Below, piece by piece: positions 1-9,072 of a stretch of DNA of 64,000 bases; position 1 is the first letter of the stretch; each line of letters starts with the position of its first letter. This DNA is from Shinella yambaruensis (GTDB lineage: Bacteria; Pseudomonadota; Alphaproteobacteria; Rhizobiales; Rhizobiaceae). The translations under genes were made by a program, and so were the position numbers. Under the pieces are notes generated by a model. It saw nothing but the letters and a program-made list of their open reading frames with translations, ran no database searches and was not told the origin of the DNA. The DNA lies in contig NZ_JALJCK010000001.1 of the NCBI RefSeq assembly GCF_022899355.1, positions 658,346-722,345 of the forward strand, in the 5' to 3' direction.

Positions 1-402
1 CACCGGGCAGCGATCCATGACCACCTGGATGCCGGCGGCCTCCGCCCGCGCGGCGGCGGCATCGTCGCGCACCGTGAACTGGCCCCAGAGCACGGCGGGA
101 AGCGGATCGAGCGCCAGCACCTCGTCGACGACGGCACCGAACTGGCTTGCCGCGCGAAAGACGTCGACCATGTCGATCGGCTCGGCGATATCGGCAAGAT
201 GCGCGTAGACCTTCTGGCCGAGGATGGTCTTTCCGGCGTGGCCGGGATTGACGGGAATGACGCGATAGCCCTTGCCGAGCAGGAAACCCATGACGCCATG
301 GCTCGGCCGCGCATCGTTCGGCGAGGCGCCGAGCACGGCGATCGTGTGCACGGATTTGAGAATGTGGCGGATGTAGCTGTCGGGATAGTGATCGTGGTTC
401 AT
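1..402 (-). CDS. CoA-binding domain protein (YccU type), 3' end beyond window
   Basis: The minus-strand reading frame starts at the ATG at 402 and runs off the left edge without a stop, so the C-terminus is missing. The N-terminal half reads as a small Rossmann protein of the CoA_binding/YccU family: a glycine-rich loop (VLGASPNDARPSHGV) follows the first strand, then VIPVNPGH and the PIDMVDVFR segment usual in this family. A purine-rich AGGAGGCAGCG stretch lies just upstream of the ATG. YccU-like proteins are about 140 residues and are presumed to bind CoA or acyl-CoA; the physiological role is unknown. Family assignment is good, function is weak. Confidence 0.8.
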   Translation of the reverse strand, partial: MNHDHYPDSYIRHILKSVHTIAVLGASPNDARPSHGVMGFLLGKGYRVIPVNPGHAGKTILGQKVYAHLADIAEPIDMVDVFRAASQFGAVVDEVLALDPLPAVLWGQFTVRDDAAAARAEAAGIQVVMDRCPV

Positions 403-664
403 CGCTGCCTCCTCCGGCGTTCGCAACCGTCTCTCACATGTCTTCCTGCCTTCCAGGCTAGCGCAGAACCTTAAAGAAGACGACCGCACCGGGGCCGGCA
501 TTCGCGCGCCGATTGTGCCATTGCGGATCAGCTTCGGTCATTTTGCCGCCGCCAGGGCGCATTTTGCCGAAAATCCTGCCAGTATCCCGATTGCAAATCG
601 GCGAAATTGCGCCGATGAAGGACCACGCTCCTCCCCCAATGGCCTGCCCCTTCGAGGTCCCGGA

Positions 665-1501
665 TTGCCGCTAGACATTCTTTTTCTCGTGCTGTTCGGC
701 GCGGCTCTTCATGCCGTCTGGAATGCCCTCGTCAAATCCGGCACGGACAAGTCGCTCGACGCGGCCATGGTCTCGCTCGGCGGCGGCATGGTCGGCCTTG
801 CCTTCCTGCCGTTCGTGCCCATGCCCGATCCGGCGGCCTGGCCCTTCGTGCTCACCTCGGCCGTCCTGCAATTCGCCTATTTCCAGCTCGTCGCCGCCGC
901 CTACCGGGCCGGCGATATCGGCCTCGTCTATCCGCTGATGCGGGGCGCCGCGCCCCTTCTTGTCGCCATGACGAGCGGCCTCGTCCTGGGGGAGCACCTG
1001 ACACCGGGCGCAATGGCGGGCGTGCTGGTCATTTCCGTCGGCGTGCTGACGCTCGCCTTCGAATCGCGTCATGGCAGCCGCCGGGCCATCACCTATGCGC
1101 TGGCGAACGCCGCCGTCATCGCCACCTATACCTTCGTCGACGGCGCCGGCGCGCGCGTTTCCGGCAATGCGGTTTCCTACACGCTGTGGATGTCGTTGCT
1201 GCCGCCGGTCCTGCTCTTCGGCTGGGCGGTCGCGCGGCGCGGCAGCAGGCCGGTCTGGACGCATGTGCGCCGCAACTGGGTGCGCGGCCTCCTCGGCGGC
1301 GCCGGTTCCATCGCCTCCTACGGCCTCGCCCTCTGGGCCATGACCAAGGCGCCGGTCGCCACCATCGCCGCGCTGCGCGAAACCGCCATCCTCTTCGCCC
1401 TCCTCATCTCGGTCTTCATCCTCAAGGAGAGGGCCAGCATCTGGCGCTACATCGCCAGTGCCGTGATCGCGACGGGCGTGCTGGTGCTGAAGCTGGCTTG
1501 A
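665..1501 (+). CDS. EamA-family (DMT) transporter
   Basis: A 278-residue inner-membrane protein with about ten hydrophobic segments in two five-helix halves, the size and pattern of drug/metabolite transporters that export small metabolites. I place the start at the TTG at 665, because GAGG at 654-657 is correctly spaced and the first helix (ILFLVLFGAALHAVWN) follows at once. The longer frame from 515 would add a charged, non-conserved extension that is probably untranslated leader. The substrate cannot be read from sequence. It stands alone; the bases 403-664 upstream hold no gene I can see. Confidence 0.8.
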   Translation: MPLDILFLVLFGAALHAVWNALVKSGTDKSLDAAMVSLGGGMVGLAFLPFVPMPDPAAWPFVLTSAVLQFAYFQLVAAAYRAGDIGLVYPLMRGAAPLLVAMTSGLVLGEHLTPGAMAGVLVISVGVLTLAFESRHGSRRAITYALANAAVIATYTFVDGAGARVSGNAVSYTLWMSLLPPVLLFGWAVARRGSRPVWTHVRRNWVRGLLGGAGSIASYGLALWAMTKAPVATIAALRETAILFALLISVFILKERASIWRYIASAVIATGVLVLKLA

Positions 1502-1529
1502 GGATTGAAATCCTCGCCCGCAGAGTGTA

Positions 1530-1547
1530 TGTACGTATTATTGTACA
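1530..1547. promoter_or_regulatory. Candidate YefM-YoeB operator (paired TGTAC cores)
   Basis: TGTACG at 1530-1535 and TGTACA at 1542-1547 lie 12 bp apart, immediately before the antitoxin RBS and start. In E. coli the YefM-YoeB complex binds two palindromes with TGTACA cores about one helical turn apart, and the same geometry is seen here. Autoregulation by the toxin-antitoxin complex is inferred. Confidence 0.6.
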
Positions 1548-1559
1548 GAGGACACCGGC

Positions 1560-1829
1560 ATGAAGGTCGTCAGCCTTTCCGAACTGCGCGCGAACATTGC
1601 CAAGCACTTCGACAGCGTCGAGGCCGACCGGGACGAACTGATCGTCACGCGGCAGAACCGCGAGCCGATGGTCGTCATGTCGCTCGCCGATTTCGAGAGC
1701 TGGAAAGAGACGATGTACCTTACCGCCGGCCCGGCGAACCGCGCGCATCTGCTGCGCTCGATCCAATCGCTCGATGCAGGCAAGGGCGAGACAAGAACGC
1801 TCGATGAGCTGACCGTCACCGGCGAATGA
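1560..1829 (+). CDS. yefM: Type II antitoxin, Phd/YefM family
   Basis: An 89-residue protein with the Phd/YefM N-terminal fold: the [17 protein letters not shown] helix, then a [24 protein letters not shown] segment. Its acidic C-terminus (LDELTVTGE) fits the toxin-neutralising tail. GAGGACACCGGC supplies the RBS. Its stop overlaps the toxin start (ATGA at 1826-1829), so the two are translationally coupled. It should neutralise YoeB and repress its own promoter through the TGTAC operator just upstream. Confidence 0.88.
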   Translation: MKVVSLSELRANIAKHFDSVEADRDELIVTRQNREPMVVMSLADFESWKETMYLTAGPANRAHLLRSIQSLDAGKGETRTLDELTVTGE

Positions 1830-2095
1830 AGATCTGCTTTTCTCCGGAAGCCTGGGCCGATTTCACCTATTGGGTCGAAACGGACCGCAAGACCGCGGAG
1901 AAGATCGTCGGCCTGATCAAGGAATGCCGGCGGGAACCGTTTTCCGGCCTCGGCAAGCCCGAGCCGCTGCGCGGGGAGCTGAAAGGCTTCTGGTCACGCC
2001 GGATCACGCACGAGCACCGGCTGGTCTACCGCGTGAGCGGCAGCGGCCAGGCCCAGATGCTGGAAATCGCCGCCTGCCGCTACCACTACGGCTGA
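1826..2095 (+). CDS. yoeB: Type II toxin YoeB, ribosome-dependent mRNA endonuclease
   Basis: An 89-residue protein matching YoeB along its length: the N-terminal [12 protein letters not shown], the central [17 protein letters not shown] with the typical basic-acidic alternation, the [14 protein letters not shown] strand, and the C-terminal CRYHYG that carries the His-Tyr pair needed for RNA cleavage. YoeB cuts mRNA at the ribosomal A site during translation. All expected catalytic positions appear present, so the toxin is probably functional. It lies directly downstream of yefM with a 4-bp overlap and is followed by the convergent crotonase gene. Confidence 0.9.
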   Translation: MKICFSPEAWADFTYWVETDRKTAEKIVGLIKECRREPFSGLGKPEPLRGELKGFWSRRITHEHRLVYRVSGSGQAQMLEIAACRYHYG

Positions 2096-2099
2096 AGGG

Positions 2100-2915
2100 C
2101 TATTTCCACTCCGGCATGCGCTTTGCGAGGAATGCGCCGATCCCCTCCTTCGCGTCATCGACCAGCATGTTGTCGACCATCGTCGCGACGGCGATGTCAT
2201 AGGCTTCGGCAAGCGGCAGGCCGGCCTGGGCGCGGAAGGCGACCTTGCCGATGCGCAGCGCCTGCGGCGACTTGGAGGCGATGACGGCGGCATATTTGTC
2301 GACGACCTGGCGCAGGTACTGCTGCGGCACGATGCGGTTGACGAGGCCGAAATCCTTGGCGGTGGAGGCGTCGATCGTCTCGCCCGTGAGCAGCATCTCC
2401 ATCGCCTGCTTGGGATGGGCGGCGCGGGTGACGGCGACCATCGGCGTCGAGCAGAACAGGCCGATATTGACGCCCGGCGTGCAGAAGGCGGAGGTGTCGG
2501 TGCAGATGGCAAGGTCGCAGCTGGCGACGAGCTGGCAGCCGGCGGCCGTGGCGAGCCCGTCGATCTCGGCGACGACCGGCTGCGGCAGCGCGGCAATCTT
2601 CAGCATGATATCCGCCGCCATGCGCATGGTCTTCTCGAAGAAGGCGCGCCCGCCGTCCGCATCGCCGCGGCGGGCGGTCATCTCCTTGAGGTCGTGGCCG
2701 GCGGAAAACACCTTTCCGGTCGAGGCGAGCACGACGACGCGGATGGCCTCGTCGCCCGCGGCCGCATCGAGCGCCTCGCCGAGCGCCTCCATGACGGCGA
2801 TGGAGAGAACATTGGCCGGCGGGTTGTTGAGTGTGATCCTGAGGATCGGCTCATGCCGTTCGATGCGCACCAGCCCGGCCGGCTCCTCTTTCCTGAACGA
2901 CACCACATCCGCCAT
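2100..2915 (-). CDS. Enoyl-CoA hydratase/isomerase family protein (ECHDC3-like)
   Basis: A 271-residue crotonase-fold protein with an oxyanion-hole region (SAGHDLKEM) and the ATAAGCQLVASCDLA helix. The phrase TPGVNIGLFCSTP is characteristic of the ECHDC3-like subgroup. One of the two catalytic Glu residues of classical hydratases appears replaced here (PGVN instead of PEIN), while the second, in QAMEMLLTG, is kept, so hydratase activity should not be assumed. Start ATG at 2915 has GGGAGG at good spacing. It is convergent with yoeB and probably monocistronic. The substrate is unknown. Confidence 0.85.
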   Translation of the reverse strand: MADVVSFRKEEPAGLVRIERHEPILRITLNNPPANVLSIAVMEALGEALDAAAGDEAIRVVVLASTGKVFSAGHDLKEMTARRGDADGGRAFFEKTMRMAADIMLKIAALPQPVVAEIDGLATAAGCQLVASCDLAICTDTSAFCTPGVNIGLFCSTPMVAVTRAAHPKQAMEMLLTGETIDASTAKDFGLVNRIVPQQYLRQVVDKYAAVIASKSPQALRIGKVAFRAQAGLPLAEAYDIAVATMVDNMLVDDAKEGIGAFLAKRMPEWK

Positions 2916-3054
2916 GATCGCCTCCCTTGTGAGCTTTCCACAGCGTCCTACGCTTCACCGCACCCCGTTTCAAGTTGGTCGACATAGACTTTGAGAGGGC
3001 TTGCCCCTCGGCGCAAATCGGTCTGTAAACGCCAGGCAGGCGGAGGAGGAAACC

Positions 3055-3486
3055 ATGACCCTGACCCCCATCATGGACCGGGACGCCCTGAATCGGTTCC
3101 TCGAAACCGATTTTCCGCAGATCCATACGGATGGAAAGGTTTTCGACGTGACCGAGGTGGGGCCAGGCACGGTCGTCATGCGGCTCGCGCCGAACGAGCG
3201 GCATCTGCGCCCCGGCGGCACGGTCTCCGGCCCCACCCTGTTCGCGCTGGCCGATGTCGCGGCCTATTGCGTGGTGCTGGCGCATATCGGCCCCGTGGCG
3301 CTCGCCGTCACCACCAATCTCAACATCAACTTCCTGCGGAGGCCCGAACCCGGCCCCCTCACCTGCACCTGCCGGCTGCTCAAGCTCGGCAAGCGGCTGG
3401 CGGTGATCGAGGCGTCGATTTTCGGCGAGGATGCCGCGGATCTGGTGGCGCATGCCACCGCGACCTATTCGATTCCGCCGCGATAA
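3055..3486 (+). CDS. PaaI-family hotdog thioesterase
   Basis: A 143-residue single hotdog-fold protein. The central helix region [21 protein letters not shown] and the strand [15 protein letters not shown] are typical of PaaI/4HBT thioesterases that hydrolyse acyl- or aryl-CoA esters. I start at ATG 3055 because GAGGAGGA lies 6-13 bases upstream; an in-frame upstream start at 3001 lacks this. It is divergent from the enoyl-CoA hydratase across about 140 bp, and the two may serve a common acyl-CoA breakdown route, but that is inference. Confidence 0.85.
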   Translation: MTLTPIMDRDALNRFLETDFPQIHTDGKVFDVTEVGPGTVVMRLAPNERHLRPGGTVSGPTLFALADVAAYCVVLAHIGPVALAVTTNLNINFLRRPEPGPLTCTCRLLKLGKRLAVIEASIFGEDAADLVAHATATYSIPPR

Positions 3487-3563
3487 TTTGTGGTATCGAA
3501 ATACCCCTTCTATAACATATTGTTTTTGCTTATTTATCTTTGACGGCCACCGAGTGGCGTCCC

Positions 3564-3592
3564 TTGACGTCCCGTCGGCTCTCGCTTATAAA
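3564..3592 (+). promoter_or_regulatory. Promoter of rplM-rpsI with a structured leader
   Basis: TTGACG (3564-3569), a 17-bp spacer and TATAAA (3587-3592) make a near-consensus sigma-70-type promoter. The leader of about 120 nt to the rplM start contains a G+C-rich hairpin near 3605-3627 followed by ATTTTT at 3629-3634, which could act as an attenuator or a ribosomal-protein binding site. Confidence 0.65.
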
Positions 3593-3715
3593 CCGCTCCA
3601 GATCGCGGTCCCCACGGGCCGCGTTCGATTTTTGGCACCCGCAAGGGGCCAAACCAAGCAACAAGAAACGCCCGTCGCCTCAAAACCTCGGGATCGCAAA
3701 AGAAAGACATCTCCC

Positions 3716-4180
3716 ATGGCAACCTTCGTACAGAAGCCCGCCGAGGTAGAAAAGAAGTGGATCCTCATCGACGCCGAAGGCCTCGTTGTCGGTCGCCTCG
3801 CTACCCTCATCGCCAACCGCCTGCGCGGCAAGCACAAGGCAACCTTCACGCCCCACGTCGATGACGGCGACAACGTCATCGTCATCAACGCCGAGAAGGT
3901 CGTCTTCACCGGCAAGAAGTACTCCGACAAGAAGTACTACTGGCACACCGGTTACCCGGGCGGCATCAAGGAGCGTACGGCTCGCCAGATCATCGAAGGC
4001 CGCTTCCCGGAGCGCGTCCTCGAAAAGGCCGTCGAACGCATGGTTCCGCGCGGTCCCCTCGGCCGTCGCCAGATGAAGAACCTGCGCGTCTACGCCGGCG
4101 CCAACCACCCGCATGAAGCCCAGCAGCCCGTCGCCCTCGACGTCGCCAAGCTGAACAGCAAGAACACAAGGAGCGCCTGA
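3716..4180 (+). CDS. rplM: 50S ribosomal protein L13
   Basis: A 154-residue protein clearly matching bacterial L13: [16 protein letters not shown] near the N-terminus, the basic [19 protein letters not shown] loop, the YWHTGYPGG motif and [17 protein letters not shown] near the C-terminus. L13 is an early-assembling large-subunit protein that binds 23S rRNA. ATG 3716 fits the family start; an upstream in-frame extension from 3431 overlaps the thioesterase gene and is not real. It is cotranscribed with rpsI two bases downstream. Confidence 0.98.
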   Translation: MATFVQKPAEVEKKWILIDAEGLVVGRLATLIANRLRGKHKATFTPHVDDGDNVIVINAEKVVFTGKKYSDKKYYWHTGYPGGIKERTARQIIEGRFPERVLEKAVERMVPRGPLGRRQMKNLRVYAGANHPHEAQQPVALDVAKLNSKNTRSA

Positions 4181-4182
4181 TA

Positions 4183-4659
4183 ATGGCCGACCTCTCCTCG
4201 CTCAAGGACCTCGGCGTCGCTGCTGCAGCTCCGGCCGCTTCCGCCCCGGTTCACGTCAAGAAGGTTGACGCCCAGGGTCGTTCCTACGCCACCGGCAAGC
4301 GCAAGGACGCTGTCGCCCGCGTGTGGGTCAAGCCGGGCTCCGGCAAGATCACCGTCAACGGCAAGTCGTTCGAAGCCTATTTCGCCCGCCCGGTCCTGCA
4401 GATGATCCTGCAGCAGCCGATCGTCGCGGCGGCCCGTGACGGCCAGTTCGACATCGACGCCACCGTCGCCGGCGGCGGCCTTTCCGGCCAGGCCGGTGCC
4501 GTTCGTCACGGCATCTCCAAGGCGCTGACCTACTTCGAGCCGGGCCTGCGCTCGGTCCTCAAGAAGGGAGGCTTCCTGACCCGCGACTCGCGCGTCGTCG
4601 AACGCAAGAAGTACGGCAAGGCCAAGGCCCGCCGTTCGTTCCAGTTCTCCAAGCGTTGA
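4183..4659 (+). CDS. rpsI: 30S ribosomal protein S9
   Basis: A 158-residue protein with the S9 core ([18 protein letters not shown], then [19 protein letters not shown]) and the invariant C-terminus [11 protein letters not shown] that reaches the decoding centre and contacts P-site tRNA. The roughly 30-residue Ala/Pro-rich N-terminal extension is usual in alphaproteobacteria. It starts 2 bp after the rplM stop and forms the conserved rplM-rpsI operon, ended by the terminator at 4685-4716. Confidence 0.98.
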   Translation: MADLSSLKDLGVAAAAPAASAPVHVKKVDAQGRSYATGKRKDAVARVWVKPGSGKITVNGKSFEAYFARPVLQMILQQPIVAAARDGQFDIDATVAGGGLSGQAGAVRHGISKALTYFEPGLRSVLKKGGFLTRDSRVVERKKYGKAKARRSFQFSKR

Positions 4660-4684
4660 TCGCTCGGACGACATGGTTTTCAGG

Positions 4685-4716
4685 AAAGGCCGGGGTTCAC
4701 CCCGGCCTTTTCGTTT
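4685..4716 (+). terminator. Rho-independent terminator after rpsI
   Basis: An 11-bp stem, AAAGGCCGGGG pairing with CCCCGGCCTTT, around a 4-nt TTCA loop, followed by TTTTCGTTT. It lies 25 bases after the rpsI stop and ends the L13-S9 operon. Confidence 0.85.
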
Positions 4717-4845
4717 CTGGATGAGGGGCGACCCCGGTTCCATCGAACGATTCGCCACCACATCTTTCGCTTCCCTGCCCCCAAAATTCCCTTGCCTTCA
4801 GGATCGCGATTGGCGAACGTCCCGCCACATTCGGAGGGATCATTC

Positions 4846-5799
4846 ATGGCCAACAAGACGATCGACCATGCCATCACGGCGAGGACGCTGAAGAGCGCCG
4901 CCTCGGACCCGACCCATGCGGGCATCCTCTCCTTCATGCGCCGGCGCTATACGAAAATCCTGAAGGATGTCGACGCGGTCGTCTGGGGCATTCCCTTCGA
5001 TGCCGCGACCTCCAACCGGCCCGGCACGCGCTTCGGGCCGCAGGCCATCCGCCGCGCCTCGGCGATCATGGACAACGACCCGCAATATCCCTTCGAGCGC
5101 GACCTCTTCGCGGACATGGCCGTCATCGACTACGGGGACTGCCTGCTCGACTACGGCAACCACCAGAAAACGCCCGGCACCATCGAGCGCGAGGCGAGGA
5201 AGATCCTCAAATCCGGCGCCTACATGCTGACGCTCGGCGGCGACCATTTCATCACGCTGCCGCTCCTGCGCGCCCATGCGGAAAAATACGGCCCCCTCTC
5301 CCTCGTGCAGTTCGACGCCCACCAGGATACCTGGGCGGACGAGAAGGGGCGCATCGACCACGGCTCCTTCGTCGGCACGGCGGTGCGCGAGGGGCTGATC
5401 GATCCCGAGACCTCGATCCAGATCGGCATCCGCACCCATGCGCCGGAGGATTGCGGCATCCGCATCCTCTACGGCTATGACGTGGAGGAGATGACCGCCG
5501 GCGAGATCGCCGATGCGATCGTCCACCATGTCGGGGACGGGGCGACCTACCTCACCTTCGATATCGACTGCCTCGACCCGGCCTTCGCGCCCGGCACCGG
5601 CACGCCCGTCTCCGGCGGTCCGTCGAGCGCGAAAATCCTGTCGGTCCTGCGCAAGCTCGGTGCGCTGAACATCGTCGGATCGGATGTGGTCGAGGTCGCG
5701 CCGGCCTATGACCATGCGGACATCACGGCCATCGCCGGCTCCAGCATCGCCATGTACATGCTGGGGCTTCACGCCGCAAAGCTGGCCGAGCGGCGCTGA
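4846..5799 (+). CDS. speB: Agmatinase / ureohydrolase family
   Basis: A 317-residue arginase-fold protein with all metal-binding motifs: [18 protein letters not shown] and [18 protein letters not shown]. These bind the two Mn ions that hydrolyse the guanidinium group. Agmatinase (agmatine to putrescine and urea) is the usual annotation for this rhizobial neighbour of argC, but related guanidino-acid hydrolases cannot be excluded. ATG 4846 has CGGAGGG well placed upstream; an earlier in-frame ATG at 4792 has none. It has its own promoter region after the rpsI terminator. Confidence 0.85.
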   Translation: MANKTIDHAITARTLKSAASDPTHAGILSFMRRRYTKILKDVDAVVWGIPFDAATSNRPGTRFGPQAIRRASAIMDNDPQYPFERDLFADMAVIDYGDCLLDYGNHQKTPGTIEREARKILKSGAYMLTLGGDHFITLPLLRAHAEKYGPLSLVQFDAHQDTWADEKGRIDHGSFVGTAVREGLIDPETSIQIGIRTHAPEDCGIRILYGYDVEEMTAGEIADAIVHHVGDGATYLTFDIDCLDPAFAPGTGTPVSGGPSSAKILSVLRKLGALNIVGSDVVEVAPAYDHADITAIAGSSIAMYMLGLHAAKLAERR

Positions 5800-5932
5800 C
5801 GGCGCCGCATTGAATGCGACGGGCCGAGGAGTTATATCGGGCCGGAAATTCTCTTTTCCGCACGTTCGGACGCAAGGCCGCGACAGGGTCTTGCCGGAAT
5901 TGCGGCAGGCTTCTCACAGGATTGGATTGCAG

Positions 5933-6865
5933 ATGAAACCGAAGATCTTCATCGATGGCGAACACGGCACGACGGGCCTGCAGATCCGCACACGCATGGC
6001 CGGCCGCGATGATGTCGAGCTCCTCTCGATCCCCGAGGCCGAGCGCCGCAATGCCAGGCTGCGCGAGGACCTCCTGAACAGTGCCGACGTCGCCATCCTC
6101 TGCCTGCCCGACGATGCGGCGAAGGAGGCCGTCGCCATGGTCGCCGGCAACAATTCCGTCCGCATCATCGACACCTCGACGGCGCATCGCGTCAACCCGG
6201 ACTGGGCCTATGGCTTTGCCGAGATGGATCGCGAACAGCCGAAGAAGATCTCCGGTGCCCGCTATGTCGCCAATCCCGGCTGCTACCCGACGGGCGCCAT
6301 CGGGCTCCTCCGCCCGCTGCGCCTTGCCGGCCTGCTGCCGGAGGACTATCCGGTCACGGTCAACGCCGTTTCTGGCTATACGGGCGGCGGCAAGCAGATG
6401 ATCGCGCAGATGGAGGAGGCCGGCCATCCGGATCCCATCGACGCGCCGCACTTCCTCTACGGTCTCACGCTCAAGCACAAGCACGTGCCGGAAATGCAGG
6501 TGCACGGCCTGCTTTCCCGCGCGCCCCTCTTCTCGCCCTCCGTCGGAAAGTTCCCGCAGGGCATGATCGTTCAGGTGCCGCTCTATCTTGCGGACCTCAA
6601 CGACCACGCCTCGCTCGGCTCGATCCACGAGGCGCTGGCCGCGCATTACGCCGGCCAGGACATCGTCGAGGTGGTGGACCTCAAGGAAAGCGCCAACCTC
6701 GCCCGCGTCAACGCCGTTGAGCTGGCCGATACGGACCGCATGAAGCTCTACGTCTTCGGCACCGCCGGCGCGCCGCATGTCAATCTCGTCGCCCTGCTCG
6801 ACAATCTCGGCAAGGGCGCATCGGGCGCCGCCGTGCAGAACATGGACCTGATGCTGAAGGCATGA
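5933..6865 (+). CDS. argC: N-acetyl-gamma-glutamyl-phosphate reductase (class 2)
   Basis: A 310-residue enzyme of arginine biosynthesis that reduces N-acetylglutamyl phosphate with NADPH to the semialdehyde. The N-terminus has the Rossmann start ([13 protein letters not shown]), and the catalytic cysteine lies in [13 protein letters not shown]. The length and the short N-terminal domain mark the class 2 ArgC (about 310 aa) rather than the 345-aa class 1. ATG 5933 is chosen because the family starts at MKPKIFIDG. The in-frame upstream extension to 5684 overlaps speB and is spurious. Confidence 0.95.
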   Translation: MKPKIFIDGEHGTTGLQIRTRMAGRDDVELLSIPEAERRNARLREDLLNSADVAILCLPDDAAKEAVAMVAGNNSVRIIDTSTAHRVNPDWAYGFAEMDREQPKKISGARYVANPGCYPTGAIGLLRPLRLAGLLPEDYPVTVNAVSGYTGGGKQMIAQMEEAGHPDPIDAPHFLYGLTLKHKHVPEMQVHGLLSRAPLFSPSVGKFPQGMIVQVPLYLADLNDHASLGSIHEALAAHYAGQDIVEVVDLKESANLARVNAVELADTDRMKLYVFGTAGAPHVNLVALLDNLGKGASGAAVQNMDLMLKA

Positions 6866-6872
6866 GTTCGCC

Positions 6873-7268
6873 TCAGGCAAGCGCGGAGCGTATATCCGTC
6901 AGGCCGAAATCGTTGCCCTTGAACAGCAAGGGCTCGTCGAGAGCCTTTGCGAGCGCGTAGGAAAAGCAGTCGCCGATATTCAGGCCGGCCGGATGCCTCC
7001 CCTTGCCATAGGCACGAAAGCCGGCAATGGCGAGATTGACCTGGGCGCCATCGACCGAGACGGTCTCGGCGCTCACCGCATCCAGCAGCGCCTCCAACGC
7101 GGCACGCCCCTCTTCGCCCTTTCGTCCTTCGACCACACAGGTGGCTTCGACGCGTGTGACGGCGGAAATCAGGCATCGCCCGCCAGTTGCCAGTACCTCT
7201 TCGAAGATCGCCGCGTCATCTTCCTGGAACAGCACGGCCGCGAGCGCCGAGGTGTCGATGACCATCAC
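6873..7268 (-). CDS. vapC: VapC-type PIN-domain toxin
   Basis: A 131-residue PIN-domain protein with the acidic quartet expected for a metal-dependent RNase: D5 in VIDTSALAA, the Glu in SAVTRVEA, the Asp in NIGDCFSYALA and the Asp in KGNDFGLTD. VapC toxins cleave specific tRNAs or rRNA. Its start overlaps the antitoxin stop (7265-7268), the standard operon arrangement. All catalytic acids are present, so it should be active when freed from the antitoxin. Confidence 0.9.
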   Translation of the reverse strand: MMVIDTSALAAVLFQEDDAAIFEEVLATGGRCLISAVTRVEATCVVEGRKGEEGRAALEALLDAVSAETVSVDGAQVNLAIAGFRAYGKGRHPAGLNIGDCFSYALAKALDEPLLFKGNDFGLTDIRSALA

Positions 7269-7519
7269 CAGAGCCCGTCGTCATCATAGCCGACGATGTC
7301 GTCCGCGGACCGGCCGTCCCTGTCGGGCAGCGCCGCGCAGGCGGCACCGATCGCATGCAGGCGGCGTTTCAGGTCGGACGGCTGGCCGCGGCGGCGGCGT
7401 TCCCGTTCGAGGCGCTCGGCAAGCGCCTTGCGGATCGCCGTCGTCAGGCTCTCACCGGTCAAGGCGGCCACTTCGCGGGCGAGCCGATCCGTTTCCGCAT
7501 CCTTCAGGCTGAGTGCCAT
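7265..7519 (-). CDS. vapB: VapB-like (Rv0623/PSK type) antitoxin
   Basis: An 84-residue antitoxin. The N-terminal ribbon-helix-helix-type region (MALSLKDAETDRLAREVAALTG followed by ESLTTAIRKALAERL) binds DNA. The acidic C-terminus (RSADDIVGYDDDGLW) should wrap the PIN toxin. It is the first gene of the pair and lies 6 bp from a nearly perfect inverted repeat (7526-7560) that is the obvious operator. Confidence 0.85.
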   Translation of the reverse strand: MALSLKDAETDRLAREVAALTGESLTTAIRKALAERLERERRRRGQPSDLKRRLHAIGAACAALPDRDGRSADDIVGYDDDGLW

Positions 7520-7525
7520 GGCACA

Positions 7526-7560
7526 CCTCTTCTATAAAACCCTCGGGATTATATAAGAGG
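7526..7560 (-). promoter_or_regulatory. Operator/promoter of the vapBC pair
   Basis: A 12-bp inverted repeat, CCTCTTCTATAA (7526-7537) and TTATATAAGAGG (7549-7560), matches at 11 of 12 positions around an 11-bp spacer. It covers the AT-rich promoter and ends just before the antitoxin RBS, so binding of the VapBC complex would block transcription. Confidence 0.65.
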
Positions 7561-7572
7561 TGACGCTTCAAG

Positions 7573-8652
7573 TCACGACCGTTCCATTTCCCCGTGGAAC
7601 CCGCGCCAATGGGCGACCGCGAAGCCGAGCACGACCAGCGCTCCGCCCTGGTGGGCCAGCGCCCAGCCGAGCGGGACCTGCCAGAGGAGCGTGAGGATGC
7701 CGATCATCGCCTGGAGACAGACGAGGCCGAACAGCACGAGGGCGCGGCGGGCATGCGTCGTTTCGGGGGCGGCGCGCAGCGAGGCGATCATGTGCATGGC
7801 GACGAGCGCGAAGAGCACGTAGGCGCCGATGCGGTGGACGAACTGCACCGTCTTCGGGTTCTCGAAGAGGTTGATCCACCAGGGCTGCTGCACGAAGAGG
7901 CCGCCCGGCACGACGGCGCCGTCCATCAGCGGCCAGGTGTTGTAGGTGAGGCCGGCGTCTAGGCCGGCGACGAGGGCGCCGAGATAGATCTGGAAGATCG
8001 CCATGCAGGCGATGATGCCGGCCATCCGGCGGGAACCGTCCGTCGGCGCGGCGTCGTCGCTGTGCGGCGAAAGCGCCCGCATCAGCCATGTCGTCCAGGC
8101 AAAGATCAGACAGGCGATGGTAAGGTGCGTGGCGAGCCGGTACTGGCTGACGGAAACCCGCTCGGCAAGGCCGGATGTGACCATCCACCAGCCGATGAAC
8201 CCCTGGAAACCGCCGAGCGCCAGAAGGCCGACGAGCGGCCAGCGCAGCTTCTTCTCGATCCGGCCGGTCAGCCAGAAGAAGGCGAGCGGCACGGCAAAGA
8301 CGAAGCCGATGGAGCGGGCGATCAGCCGGTGGGCCCATTCCCACCAGAAGATCGTCTTGAACTCCTCGACGGTCATGTCCTTGTTGATCTGCTGATATTG
8401 CGGAATGCGCTTGTAGAGGTCGAACTCCTCCTGCCACTCCTTGTCGCCGATCGGCGGGACAATGCCGTGGATCGGCTTCCATTCGGTGATGGAAAGGCCG
8501 GATTCGGTGAGCCGCGTCGCGCCGCCCACCAGCACCAGCACGAACAGCGTGAACAGCACGAAGCCGAGCCACCGGCGCACCTGGCGGCGGTTGCGGTCGG
8601 TCCTGTCCGTGTCACTGTGGCTGCGGTATGCGGTCGCGGTCGTGGCGCTCAT
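7573..8652 (-). CDS. ctaA: Heme A synthase (COX15/CtaA)
   Basis: A 359-residue, eight-helix inner-membrane protein that oxidises the C8 methyl of heme O to make heme A for aa3-type cytochrome oxidase. Visible family features are [18 protein letters not shown] near the N-terminus, [17 protein letters not shown] with a conserved His, the HLTIACLIF helix, and [18 protein letters not shown] in the C-terminal half. ATG 8652 is chosen for its GGAAAAGGAG leader; the track-length frame to 8823 adds a basic extension. It is divergent from the DUF2842 gene. Confidence 0.93.
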   Translation of the reverse strand: MSATTATAYRSHSDTDRTDRNRRQVRRWLGFVLFTLFVLVLVGGATRLTESGLSITEWKPIHGIVPPIGDKEWQEEFDLYKRIPQYQQINKDMTVEEFKTIFWWEWAHRLIARSIGFVFAVPLAFFWLTGRIEKKLRWPLVGLLALGGFQGFIGWWMVTSGLAERVSVSQYRLATHLTIACLIFAWTTWLMRALSPHSDDAAPTDGSRRMAGIIACMAIFQIYLGALVAGLDAGLTYNTWPLMDGAVVPGGLFVQQPWWINLFENPKTVQFVHRIGAYVLFALVAMHMIASLRAAPETTHARRALVLFGLVCLQAMIGILTLLWQVPLGWALAHQGGALVVLGFAVAHWRGFHGEMERS

Positions 8653-8852
8653 CGTCTCGGCTCCTTTTCCGGAGCGGCGGGCGGCCCGCCATTCCGGTTC
8701 CTTTCTCGCGTCCTTCCGGCAAAACCGCGCGCGCGGCTTCAGCCGGAACGACTGTGGCGTTGATTTGCCTGACCGGCCCGTGCAAAACAAGGCCCGAACC
8801 TTTGCGGCATGCCGTCGCGCCATTTTGCCGCTACCGAAGTGAAAGACTGCCC

Positions 8853-9071
8853 ATGCCCCCTCGCCTCAGAAAACTGGTCGGCACGATCCTGATCATCATC
8901 CTCGTGCTCGTCTATGCGCTGGTCGCGACCACCGTCGCCGCCGCCACGCTCGGGCAATCGCCATGGTACGTCCACCTTCTCTACTTCACCGTGACCGGCC
9001 TTTTGTGGATCCTGCCGGCCATGCTGATCATCAAGTGGATGGAAAAGCCGGGCAAGCCGCGCGACGAATAG
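8853..9071 (+). CDS. DUF2842 small membrane protein
   Basis: A 72-residue protein with two transmembrane helices ([20 protein letters not shown] and [19 protein letters not shown]) joined by a SPWYVH loop, then a basic tail. The length and pattern match the alphaproteobacterial DUF2842 family, which often sits beside ctaA; no function is established. The NUDIX gene converges on it with a 1-bp gap. Confidence 0.8.
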   Translation: MPPRLRKLVGTILIIILVLVYALVATTVAAATLGQSPWYVHLLYFTVTGLLWILPAMLIIKWMEKPGKPRDE

Positions 9072-9072
9072 G

